The notes under the pieces are model-generated. The model was not told the DNA's origin. It did no database searches and saw only the letters and a list, made by a program, of their open reading frames with translations. From NCBI GenBank assembly GCA_028718565.1, contig JAQULO010000008.1, positions 1-54,357 on the forward strand: a stretch of DNA of 54,357 nucleotides, read 5' to 3'. Positions 27,687-36,692 of the stretch are shown here, in pieces; the stretch's first letter is position 1; each line of letters starts with the position of its first letter. The position numbers and the translations under genes are program-made. The stretch is from Syntrophales bacterium (GTDB lineage: Bacteria; Desulfobacterota; Syntrophia; Syntrophales; UBA2210).

Positions 27687-28753
27687 AGTTTTATCCTTGG
27701 AAGATGACCCAGCACGGGGAGGTGACTGACATCCACTATGTCGACTTCGTGGCGAATGGTCCCTTGGGTAAACTCCGGCAGCAACGCCGCCCCTATCCCC
27801 AGCATCAGCCCCCCGAGAATAATTATGATCATAAGCCGTATTTCCGCCTTCCTCGAAGGGGCGACAGGAAACGCAGGAGGACTTATTACCCTAATATTCC
27901 CCACTATTCCTGCTTCCTTTACCTGACTTGTAAAATAGACCCCATCCAACTCCGCAAATCGTTCTTTATCCATCTCTACTCGGGCTTGGAGCCGCTTCAT
28001 CTGCAATTGGATATTGATATCGCGAGCCTCGTCAAAATCACCCGGAATCTGGTACTGTTTTTTATAATCGAAGACCGCCTGTTCTGAATCCTGGAACTCC
28101 TGGTAGGCGTGGTTTCTCTGCTTTTCCAGAAAATCCCTTTCGGAACTAACCGCCTTCTTGTTGTCCTCAAGATTGGACGCGAGACAGACATCGATATAGC
28201 TTCTGGCCAAGACCAAGGCAACATCCCTGTCGGTGCTCTTTGCTGTAATCCAGATCAAGGCTGAGGTGGGGGCACTTGTGATTTCCACCCTCTTTTGTAT
28301 CTCCGTTAGGAGACTGACCTCCAGCAAGGGTTGCGACACAGGTTTCGACCTCACGCCAAACAACCTTAGCGCCCCTGCCTTGATCTGGGGGAAGATATCC
28401 ACCTCGGCTCGTAAATTACTCTTGGCTTTTTCGGGTAAAATTTTTAAGACTTCCGCGGCAAAAAAGGAACTCTTTATTTTTTCCTCCTCGGTCGTAACGT
28501 ACAACCCTGGCACCCTTCCCGTACCCAGAGTTTCCTGCTTGGCCTGGGAGATCGCGGAACGGGGTTCCTCAACCAGGAGGGTTGCCTGGCTGACAAACTT
28601 GGGCTTGATAAGGGGAGAAAGAAGAGTCAGCGCGAGAAAAATGCCAACAAGAAAAAAGATGAGCACCATCCATTTTCTCTCCAAGATCGGGACACCATAC
28701 TTAGATGTATAAATAGAAATATCAAACTGCCTGTCTCTCGCCTTCTCGCTCAT
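27683..28753 (-). CDS. Chain-length determinant / GumC-Wzz-like protein
   Basis: N-terminal TM RKWMVLIFFLVGIFLALTLL, long coiled-coil, C-terminal TM after PPAFPVAPSRKAEIRL. Confidence 0.83.
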   Translation of the reverse strand: MSEKARDRQFDISIYTSKYGVPILERKWMVLIFFLVGIFLALTLLSPLIKPKFVSQATLLVEEPRSAISQAKQETLGTGRVPGLYVTTEEEKIKSSFFAAEVLKILPEKAKSNLRAEVDIFPQIKAGALRLFGVRSKPVSQPLLEVSLLTEIQKRVEITSAPTSALIWITAKSTDRDVALVLARSYIDVCLASNLEDNKKAVSSERDFLEKQRNHAYQEFQDSEQAVFDYKKQYQIPGDFDEARDINIQLQMKRLQARVEMDKERFAELDGVYFTSQVKEAGIVGNIRVISPPAFPVAPSRKAEIRLMIIIILGGLMLGIGAALLPEFTQGTIRHEVDIVDVSHLPVLGHLPRIKL

Positions 28754-28778
28754 ATTGATACCGGTATGAAAAACCTCT

Positions 28779-29411
28779 CTAGAATTGGTGGTTATACACT
28801 ATTCCCCTGATTTTACTGCTCCCCTGAGGAATAGCGGCGATAGCATTTTCCAGCTCGGCCTTTGTCGTCCTTTTGTCCTGAACAACAATGACCACCATAT
28901 CACAAATGAGACTCAGGAGAGCAGGATCTACATTGCTCCTGTTCTGAACGAGCAACGGAGAAGTATCAAACAGTATCAGATCAAACTCTTCTTTCATTTC
29001 ACGGATCAGGTTATCCAGAAGTGAACGGTTCAGAAAAGGGGAGATGTCCGTGTCGACCCGGCCAGCCGACATTATCTGCAATCCCTTGAGATTAGTATCC
29101 CTTAATGCCTCTTTCCAGGGCAGAAGCCCCAACGCAACCGCGCTGAACCCTTTTCCTATTTCAAGCCCAAAGGAGAGGTGGAGCTGTGGCCGACGCATGT
29201 TCAGGTCTACCAGCAACACCCTCATGGCACCGAAGCGGGCTATATTGTAACCCAGCACAGAGACCAGAAACGTGCTGCCGACATCGTCGTGGGGACTGGC
29301 AACCATAACGGTCTTGAGATTTAGCTTTTGGAGTTCGCCCACTACCCCTTCCCGGATCCTATGGACTTCCGCATAATCGAAGGCCTCGTTGACAAGTCTA
29401 CTTGGATTCAA
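28779..29411 (-). CDS. CpsD/CapB-like P-loop protein (BY-kinase-like) with degenerate Walker A; TTG start
   Basis: VMVASPHDDVGSTFLVSVLGYNIA, MRVLLVDLNMRRPQLH (Walker A'), FDLILFDTSPLL (Walker B); no Tyr-rich tail. Confidence 0.75.
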   Translation of the reverse strand: MNPSRLVNEAFDYAEVHRIREGVVGELQKLNLKTVMVASPHDDVGSTFLVSVLGYNIARFGAMRVLLVDLNMRRPQLHLSFGLEIGKGFSAVALGLLPWKEALRDTNLKGLQIMSAGRVDTDISPFLNRSLLDNLIREMKEEFDLILFDTSPLLVQNRSNVDPALLSLICDMVVIVVQDKRTTKAELENAIAAIPQGSSKIRGIVYNHQF

Positions 29412-29440
29412 TGTACACGCTCACCTTTGCGAAAAATGTT

Positions 29441-29505
29441 CTATCCCCAAACAACAACTCCGCAACCTCCAAGATAGGGAGGTGCCGCCCCTCCTGCTTT
29501 GATAG
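29441..29505 (-). promoter_or_regulatory. Candidate structured leader with alternative hairpins upstream of the CpsD-like operon
   Basis: Minus strand: outer CTATC/GATAG; inside GGAGG - ggcggca - CCTCC - ctatctt - GGAGG. Confidence 0.35.
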
Positions 29506-29847
29506 GCCACCAACCTCGACTCACACTATCATTAATCTTCGATCATGAACAGATGCGGTCATAATAACAGAAAAAAAAATGAAAAGTAAAGCAATAAATC
29601 AATTTAAAAAGTTCACCCTGATTTCAACCCCATTTCCGCAAAGAAGCGACCGCAACATGTAAGAGAATACTTCAAGCATCCGGCGGTCGCATATGCAGCA
29701 TAATGGATATATTCAAACACCGGAGCAATATGAATGAGATTGTACGTTTGATGCCCCGCTGCTTGCGGCGGGACAGTTCATTCCGCCAAACGTATCAGCG
29801 TCACTGCGTACTGCGACTACATCAAAGATTGATCAAGCCGATTAATC

Positions 29848-31320
29848 ATGATACGAGAAGCTGTGCTGAATAATATACCTGTAACCTTGGATCAAGTGTT
29901 CAATCCACGTTCCGTAGCGATCGTGGGAGTTTCTGCGAATAAACCGAGGTCTTTTGCCGCTTCCGTTGTAAAAGCCCTCAAGGCCGCAGGCTTCCCCGCC
30001 GTCTACCCTGTAAACCCCAACCACACGGAAATGTTTGGCTTACCTTGTTATTCCTCCATTTCTGCCATCCCCGGTTCGGTGAACCATGTTATCGTGAACA
30101 TCCCGGCGGAAAAAACCCTGGATCTGCTCGATGATTGCGCTCGGAAAGGCGTCACATCGGTTCATTTGTTTACCGCCGGCTTTCGGGAAAGCGGCGAGCG
30201 GGAAGGGATCGAGCTTGAACAAGTCATATTGCAAAGGGCGCAGGCCGCGGGCTTCCGCATCATCGGTCCCAACTGTACCGGTTTGTATGTCCCCAGGGCC
30301 CGGTTCATTCCAATCTCTCGTATACCCGGATCGCCGGGTCCTGTCGCCTTCCTGTCGCAAAGCGGCGGGCACGCCTATGATCTCCCGTTCCACGCCGGTC
30401 CCAGGGGAATCACATTCAGCAAGGTGATCAGCTATGGCAACGCCCTGGATATCAACGAATGCGAGTTGCTTGAATATTTTGCCGATGACGACGAATCGGA
30501 AATCGTTGCCATCTATATCGAAGGCGTAAGGGAAGGCCTCAGGTTTCGTCGCGCTCTTGAAAAAGCAGCCGGGGAAAAGCCCGTCGTCATCTGCAAGGGA
30601 GGCACCAGTGACGCGGGCCTAAGGGCCACACTGAGCCACACGGCCAGTTTGACATCGTCCGTGAAGGTCTTTGACGCCCTTTGCCGTCAAGCCAACGCGA
30701 TCCGGGTCGATGATATCCAGGAGATGATCGATGTCCTAGTGGCCATTCGCTTCGCCGTACCGTATCCCAAGGGCAGAGGTGTCGCCGTTGTCGGCCAAGG
30801 CGGCGGTCCGAGTGTGCAGGCAAGCGATCAGATGGAACGTATGGGATTGTATTTTCCCCCCCTGGCGCCGGATGTTCACCGGAAACTGGAAGAATTTCTG
30901 CCGACGGCAGGAGCAATATTTTCCAACCCCCTGGATGCGACCAATATTCTGCTACCGGACATCATGTACCAGACCATGAAAGTCATCGGCGGCTCTCCTG
31001 ATATCCATATGATGCTCTACCATATGGGATTTCACCCGGCGACACACTGGGGGCGTGGATGGTATGGGAATGACGCCTTCCTCAAACCGGCAACCGAGGC
31101 ACTGCAAAAAGCCCACCGGGAAACCAGAAAGCCCGTGCTGCTGGCCCTCGGTCTGCCCTCTGATCTGGCGGGCGCGGAAGAACGGTTGCAGGTGCAGGAA
31201 TCGTTTATGAAAGCGGGCCTTCCTGTCTTTCACTCCCTCGAAAAGGCCGCCCTGGCCATGGCCAGGGTTGAGACCTGGCATCGGCGCTTCAAGCCTCAGG
31301 ACCAAGACATTAATTCTTGA
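29848..31320 (+). CDS. CoA-binding protein / NDP-forming acyl-CoA synthetase alpha-like
   Basis: VFNPRSVAIVGVSANKPRSF, IIGPNCTGLYVP, VAFLSQSGGHA, LSHTASL (candidate phospho-His). Confidence 0.82.
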   Translation: MIREAVLNNIPVTLDQVFNPRSVAIVGVSANKPRSFAASVVKALKAAGFPAVYPVNPNHTEMFGLPCYSSISAIPGSVNHVIVNIPAEKTLDLLDDCARKGVTSVHLFTAGFRESGEREGIELEQVILQRAQAAGFRIIGPNCTGLYVPRARFIPISRIPGSPGPVAFLSQSGGHAYDLPFHAGPRGITFSKVISYGNALDINECELLEYFADDDESEIVAIYIEGVREGLRFRRALEKAAGEKPVVICKGGTSDAGLRATLSHTASLTSSVKVFDALCRQANAIRVDDIQEMIDVLVAIRFAVPYPKGRGVAVVGQGGGPSVQASDQMERMGLYFPPLAPDVHRKLEEFLPTAGAIFSNPLDATNILLPDIMYQTMKVIGGSPDIHMMLYHMGFHPATHWGRGWYGNDAFLKPATEALQKAHRETRKPVLLALGLPSDLAGAEERLQVQESFMKAGLPVFHSLEKAALAMARVETWHRRFKPQDQDINS

Positions 31321-31329
31321 TTATGACCT

Positions 31330-33021
31330 TTACCGTACCCTGATGAGCGATTCCATGTAGTCGTCAGGTCTGTCATATCCGAGGAGCAGGAGGATTGTCG
31401 AGGCGATGTTGCCCAGCCCCGCCTCAGGAATTTCGGCGCGTTCATACCGGCTGGTATCGGGGCCGTGGATAATGAAAGGCACCGGATTGAGCGTGTGACT
31501 CGTCTGCGGTTTGTACTCCCCACCTGGACCCATGACGGCCCTTCCCGTCTTTTCGTCCACGGCTACCATCTGCTCGCAATTCCCATGATCGGCCGTTATG
31601 ATCACTGTTGCGCCGAGTGCGTCGGCCGCTTCAACGATCCGCCCCACCGCACGGTCCACGGCCTTTATCGCTTCCACCGCCGCCGGGAGCGACCCGGTGT
31701 GTCCCACCATATCCCCGTTGGGAAAGTTCAGACGGAGGAACCGGTATGCTCCGGATTTCATCGCGGCAATTGCATGAGAGGCTATCTCATCTGCCTTCAT
31801 CTGCGGTGCCTGATCAAAAGGCAGACGATCGGATTCGATCTCCTCCCATTCCTCGGTCTTTGCATCAAACTTGGAGGAGTTATTCCCGTTCCAGAAATAG
31901 GTCACGTGGCCGAACTTCTGAGTTTCACTTATGGCATACTGCGGGACACCATTGTGTGCCAGGTATTCCGACAGTGTCCGATCAATTGCGGGCGGCTCAA
32001 CAAGATATTGGGGGGGCATGTGCGTGTCCTCATCATACTCGAGCATGCCGGCGTAGAGAACAGCAGGATGACGCTTGCGTTGAAATCCTTTGAAATCGGC
32101 CTCGACAAACGCGCGGCTGATCTCGATGGCCCGGTCGCCCCGAAAGTTGAAGAGGATAACGCCGTGTTCGTCGCCGATCTGGGCGAGGGGTTTTCCCGGA
32201 TTTTCGGAATCATGAACAACCCAGTGGGAAAGGTACTGATCGTCAACGGCCTCTTTTTCGCGTAGGAGCCTGATGGCGGTGAGGCTGTCGGGGAACCGGG
32301 GCCCTTCGCCCAGCACGTGGGCATGGTACCCCCTCTCGACGATGGACCAGTCCGCCTCGTAACGGTCCATGGTGGTCACCATCCGGCCACCCCCGGAGGC
32401 AATGAAGTACCGGCGTCGCTTTCCCTGCTCAAGGGCCCTCGCGCGCAGTGACCAGAGATAATCTTCCAACTCGCCGAAGTAGCGCAGGGCGCTCAGGGGA
32501 AACACATCCCGTCCGTCCAGGAGTCCATGGATATACACCTCTTCCACCCCTTCCCGGTCGCACTGTCCGACGAGCGAGATGAGGTGGGCGAGGTTGCTGT
32601 GAACGTTCCCGTCCGATATGAGGCCTATGAAGTGGATCGGCGTCTTCTTCGCCCGAGCATTAGCGATGATCTCCCTCCAGATCTTTCCCTCAAAGAGGCG
32701 ACCGCTTTCGGTGGCCTCCTCGACGAGTTTCGCACCCTGGAAAAACACCCGCCCCGCGCCAATGGCGTTGTGACCGATTTCACTGTTCCCCTGGTCATGG
32801 TCCGAGGGCATCCCGACCGCTGTTCCGTGCGCCTTCAGAGTAAGCACGATCTTTTCGTGCTCCATGAGCCGGCACAGATTGCGCGGAGCCGCGATTTCGA
32901 CGGCATTGCCCGGATATCCGTCTTTCTCCCCCCGGTACAGACCAACGCCGTCCATGATAATCAGGAGCAACGGGCCTTTCACCCCTTCATAGTTTGATAG
33001 ACGACTCAGTTCCAAATGCAT
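31330..33021 (-). CDS. gpmI: 2,3-bisphosphoglycerate-independent phosphoglycerate mutase
   Basis: LLIIMDGVGLY, DHDQGNSEIGHNAIGAGRV, FFNFRGDRAIE-like, VIITADHGNCEQM, TSHTLNPVPFI. Confidence 0.92.
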   Translation of the reverse strand: MHLELSRLSNYEGVKGPLLLIIMDGVGLYRGEKDGYPGNAVEIAAPRNLCRLMEHEKIVLTLKAHGTAVGMPSDHDQGNSEIGHNAIGAGRVFFQGAKLVEEATESGRLFEGKIWREIIANARAKKTPIHFIGLISDGNVHSNLAHLISLVGQCDREGVEEVYIHGLLDGRDVFPLSALRYFGELEDYLWSLRARALEQGKRRRYFIASGGGRMVTTMDRYEADWSIVERGYHAHVLGEGPRFPDSLTAIRLLREKEAVDDQYLSHWVVHDSENPGKPLAQIGDEHGVILFNFRGDRAIEISRAFVEADFKGFQRKRHPAVLYAGMLEYDEDTHMPPQYLVEPPAIDRTLSEYLAHNGVPQYAISETQKFGHVTYFWNGNNSSKFDAKTEEWEEIESDRLPFDQAPQMKADEIASHAIAAMKSGAYRFLRLNFPNGDMVGHTGSLPAAVEAIKAVDRAVGRIVEAADALGATVIITADHGNCEQMVAVDEKTGRAVMGPGGEYKPQTSHTLNPVPFIIHGPDTSRYERAEIPEAGLGNIASTILLLLGYDRPDDYMESLIRVR

Positions 33022-33058
33022 GGCAGCCCTCCCGGGAAGAGCCGGTTGCCGGTGAAAG

Positions 33059-34207
33059 CTATCGTGCCCCCAGTAATTTTCTGGCGATAACGACCCTTTG
33101 GATCTCGTTGGTGCCCTCGTATATCTGGCATATTTTAGCGTCCCGCATGTGCCGTTCAGCGGGGTAATCCTTGCAGTAGCCGTAGCCTCCGAATATCTGG
33201 ACGCCTTCTATGGCGGCTCTCATGGCCACGTCGGAGGCGTACATCTTTGCCATCGCAGATTCCTTCTCGAAGTTATACCCGTTATCCTCCAGCCACGCGG
33301 CCTTGAGGAGGAGCATCTCCGCCGCGTCCAGTTCGGTGGCCATATCGGCCAGTTTCCACTGGATCGCCTGGAATGATGTGATAGACTGTCCGAACTGCAC
33401 CCGTTCCTTCGCATACGCGAGGGAATCTTCAAGGACCGCCCTCCCGATGCCGCAGGCCTGGCACCCGATGCCGATCCTGCCGGCATTGAGCCCCTCCATC
33501 ATCTGATGAAATCCCTCGCCGGGTTTCCCCAGGAGGTTCTCGGCTGGCACTTCGGCGTCTTCAAAAACCATCTCCGCCGTGCCGGAGGCGAGGATACCCA
33601 TCTTGTTCTCTATGGTTCCGACGGAAAAGCCGGGGGTATTTTCCAAATCCACGATGAGATTCGAGATTCCCTTGTACCCCTTGGCAGCGTCCTCGGTTAC
33701 GGCCAGGACGCAGTACTTTGCCACATTCCCGCTGGTGATAAATTTCTTGACGCCGTTGACGATATACTTGTCACCCTTGAGCTCGGCCCGGCACCGGAGA
33801 GCGGCTGCATCGCACCCTGCCCCCGCCTCGGTCAAGGCATAACACCCCTCTACATCGCCACCGGCCACGGGTGCCAGGAACTTCCTCTTCTGTTCATCCG
33901 TGCCGTAGGTCTTGACCGGGTGCCCGTACAGGGAATTGTTCACCGACGTAATGACGCCGCAACTCGCGCAGCCCCGCGAGATTTCAATCAGGGCCATGAC
34001 ATATGTCACGTTGTCCATACCCGCTCCCCCGTATTCGGTGGGAACGGATACACCCATGAGGCCCATCTCCCCCAGCTTCCTGCATATCTCCTGGGGATGC
34101 CGGTGGGTATGGTCCAGCTCTTCGGCCGCCGGCTTGATCTCTTCATTGACAAACCGTGTTACCATATCCTTTACCATCTGCTGTTCTTCCGTAGGCGCAA
34201 AATTCAT
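33059..34207 (-). CDS. Acyl-CoA dehydrogenase
   Basis: Start at MNFAPTEEQQMVKDMV after AAGGAG; CYALTEAGAGCDAAALRCRA, IEGVQIFGGYGYCKDYPAERHMRDAKICQIYEGTNEIQRVVIAR. Confidence 0.92.
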   Translation of the reverse strand: MNFAPTEEQQMVKDMVTRFVNEEIKPAAEELDHTHRHPQEICRKLGEMGLMGVSVPTEYGGAGMDNVTYVMALIEISRGCASCGVITSVNNSLYGHPVKTYGTDEQKRKFLAPVAGGDVEGCYALTEAGAGCDAAALRCRAELKGDKYIVNGVKKFITSGNVAKYCVLAVTEDAAKGYKGISNLIVDLENTPGFSVGTIENKMGILASGTAEMVFEDAEVPAENLLGKPGEGFHQMMEGLNAGRIGIGCQACGIGRAVLEDSLAYAKERVQFGQSITSFQAIQWKLADMATELDAAEMLLLKAAWLEDNGYNFEKESAMAKMYASDVAMRAAIEGVQIFGGYGYCKDYPAERHMRDAKICQIYEGTNEIQRVVIARKLLGAR

Positions 34208-34240
34208 AAGACACTCCTTTTCAGTTGTTCTTTTGGGCAA

Positions 34241-35023
34241 TTACCTGCCGATATAATTAGGTTTTCTCTTTTCAAGAAAAGCTTTCATTCCCTCTTTCTG
34301 ATCACGCGTGCTGAAGCACTGAGAGCAACATTGATTCTCCAGCCTGTTGGCATTATCGAGTGACAAGTCATAACCAAAATTGATGGCATCTTTTGCCATC
34401 TTCATGGCAAATGTCGGCATGCCGGTCAGTTTTATCGCAAATTTTCTGGTTTCTTCCATAAGCTGCCCGGAGGGGTATACCTTGTTCGCCAAGCCGATTT
34501 CGTATGCCCTCGCAGCGTCAATCTGTCCCCCGCCCAGCACAAGCTCCTTCGCGCGCCCCATGCCAATCAAACGGGGAAGCCTCTGTGTACCGCCCCAGCC
34601 AGGGATCAGGCCTATCAAGATTTCCGGCTGGCCGAACTTCGCGTTCTCAGCGACAAACCGCATGTCGCAGGCCAGAGAAATTTCCGTACCCCCCCCCAGT
34701 GCGAACCCATTAACCGCCGCTATGGATGGTTTCGGAATGGTTTCAAGGAGTCGAAGAACTTCATGCCCCAGCTCCATGAATGCGAGGGCATCGCAAGGCT
34801 CCATGTCCTGCATCTGTGCTATGTCGGCGCCGGCCACAAAGGCAGTATTTCCGGATCCGGTCAATATGATAACCTTGACATTATCATCATCTTTGCATGC
34901 CGTAAGGGCAGCCTTTAATTCCATCATGGTCTCGGAATTCATGGCGTTGAGAGCCTTCGGCCTGTTGAAGGTAATGGTGGCTATCCCCTCTTCCACAACG
35001 AAAAAAATATTTTTATATTCCAT
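34241..35023 (-). CDS. Enoyl-CoA hydratase/crotonase
   Basis: FNRPKALNAMN, FVAGADIAQM, AAVNGFALGGGTEISLACDMRF, FGQPEILIGLIPGWGGTQRLPRLIG. Confidence 0.92.
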   Translation of the reverse strand: MEYKNIFFVVEEGIATITFNRPKALNAMNSETMMELKAALTACKDDDNVKVIILTGSGNTAFVAGADIAQMQDMEPCDALAFMELGHEVLRLLETIPKPSIAAVNGFALGGGTEISLACDMRFVAENAKFGQPEILIGLIPGWGGTQRLPRLIGMGRAKELVLGGGQIDAARAYEIGLANKVYPSGQLMEETRKFAIKLTGMPTFAMKMAKDAINFGYDLSLDNANRLENQCCSQCFSTRDQKEGMKAFLEKRKPNYIGR

Positions 35024-35037
35024 GTGTCATCTCCTTT

Positions 35038-35139
35038 TTACTGATTACTATAATCGTACAAACCTCTTCCCGACTTTCTCCCCAGGAAGCCCGCATCCAC
35101 GCACTCCTTCAAGAGGGGCCACGGGCAATATCTGAAATT
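35038..35139 (-). pseudogene. 3' remnant of a 3-hydroxyacyl-CoA (3-hydroxybutyryl-CoA) dehydrogenase
   Basis: Frame reads [33 protein letters not shown], the characteristic C-terminal end of 3HCDH; the NAD-binding domain and most of the gene are absent. Confidence 0.75.
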
Positions 35140-35213
35140 ACAAAACCCCTTTACGCCGCCGAAAGTTTTTATCTCCACACTTTCTCCTCCTCTTGTTGGC
35201 CCGGCGTAGTAAC

Positions 35214-35276
35214 TGTCATTCCCGCGAAGGCGGGAATCCATGAAGGCCTGGATGCCGGCTCAAATCCGGCATGACA
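35214..35276. repeat. Palindromic intergenic repeat (REP-like, two nested hairpins)
   Basis: TGTCATTCCCGCGAAGGCGGGAATCCA...TGGATGCCGGCTCAAATCCGGCATGACA; outer TGTCAT/ATGACA, inner ATTCCCGC/GCGGGAAT and ATGCCGG/CCGGCAT. Confidence 0.8.
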
Positions 35277-35341
35277 TCTTTTAATTATTTGGCGGCCGCA
35301 CCAATACCTTCTAATTCCTTGTTACCCCGTGGATATTTACG

Positions 35342-36637
35342 CTACACTCTTTCAAGAACGATGGACATTCCCTGACCGCCTCCTATGCACAATGAGGCGA
35401 GACCGAGATTCAGGTCCTTCTTTTTCATCTGCATCGCAAGGCTGTAAGTGATCCTGGCTCCGGTACATCCGATGGGGTGCCCGATGGAAATTCCGCTGCC
35501 GTTGAGGTTGCAGTTGTCGAGACTGACGTTCAGCTCGCGCATGCACGCGATTGCCTGGCAGGCGAAGGCCTCATTCAGCTCGATGTAATCCATATCCGTC
35601 ACCGTCAGCCCCAGCTGATGCATAACCTTCCTTGTGGCCGGAACGGGTCCCAACCCCATATAGGCGGGATCCACGCCGCCTGACGCGTATCCCTTTATCT
35701 TCGCTATGGGTTCTAGCCCCAGTTCCTTTGCCTTCTCAGCGCTCATCAACACAACAGCCGCTGCCGCATCATTGATGCCGGACGCGGTGGCGGCGGTTAC
35801 AGTTCCCTTCCCATCCGTTGTAAAAATGGGGTTGAGCTTTGCCATCTTTTCCAGTGTTGTTTCCCTCGGGTGTTCATCTACTTCGAATACCTTAGGATTA
35901 CCCTTGGATTGCGGTATGACGACCGGCACAATCTCGTCCTTGAATTCACCGCTGGCGATCGCCGCCAGTGCCCTCTGGTGGCTGAGGAGCGCGAGTTCAT
36001 CCTGCTCTTCACGGGTGATACCGTAGAGCGCAGCGATATTCTCGGCCGTAAATCCCATGTGGTACTTGTTGAATATTTCATAGAGACCGTCGTGAACCAT
36101 GGTATCGGTGATCTGACCGAAGGGCATATCCATCCGGTACCCCCACCTCGCATTCGGGAGGGCGTAAGGCGCCTGACTCATTGACTCCATGCCACCGGCA
36201 ACGACCACATCCGCATCCCCCGCCTTGATGGCCTGGGCGCCTAGTGCGATAGCCTTCATCCCCGACGCGCAGATCTTGTTAACGGTGATCGTAGTAGTCT
36301 CTTCAGGCAGACCGGCATATATGGATGCCTGACGTCCCGGATTCTGTCCCTGACCCGCCTGGATAACGTTCCCCATGATACACTCATCAAAGTACGCGGG
36401 TGTCAACGAATCGTCATAATCATAATATTTTTGGTTTATATCCGTCCTGTCGAATCCTCCGAACACGTCAGCGCGGCACGATCTGATAAAGTCGGTGATA
36501 GTGGGCCTGAGACCAGCCCTCTTGATCGCCTCTTTGATAACAAGTGCGCCGAGATCGACGCATTTCACATCCTTGAGAGAACCGCCGAATGTACCGACGG
36601 CGGTTCTGGCTCCGCTTACGATAACTACTTCTTTCAT
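35342..36637 (-). CDS. Acetyl-CoA C-acetyltransferase (thiolase)
   Basis: MKEVVIVSGARTAVGTFGGSLKDV; NKICASGMKAIALGAQAI; NLNGSGISIGHPIGCTGARI; SLCIGGGQGMSIVLERV. Confidence 0.93.
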   Translation of the reverse strand: MKEVVIVSGARTAVGTFGGSLKDVKCVDLGALVIKEAIKRAGLRPTITDFIRSCRADVFGGFDRTDINQKYYDYDDSLTPAYFDECIMGNVIQAGQGQNPGRQASIYAGLPEETTTITVNKICASGMKAIALGAQAIKAGDADVVVAGGMESMSQAPYALPNARWGYRMDMPFGQITDTMVHDGLYEIFNKYHMGFTAENIAALYGITREEQDELALLSHQRALAAIASGEFKDEIVPVVIPQSKGNPKVFEVDEHPRETTLEKMAKLNPIFTTDGKGTVTAATASGINDAAAAVVLMSAEKAKELGLEPIAKIKGYASGGVDPAYMGLGPVPATRKVMHQLGLTVTDMDYIELNEAFACQAIACMRELNVSLDNCNLNGSGISIGHPIGCTGARITYSLAMQMKKKDLNLGLASLCIGGGQGMSIVLERV

Positions 36638-36692
36638 AAAATGTCTCCTTTTCTTGTCTGTATATGTACCGAGGATGTTCTCCGTTGTATCC

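Noticed and set aside
31465-32265. 266-aa plus-strand ORF opposite gpmI
   Set aside because: Shadow ORF of a conserved gpmI; no independent motif or RBS
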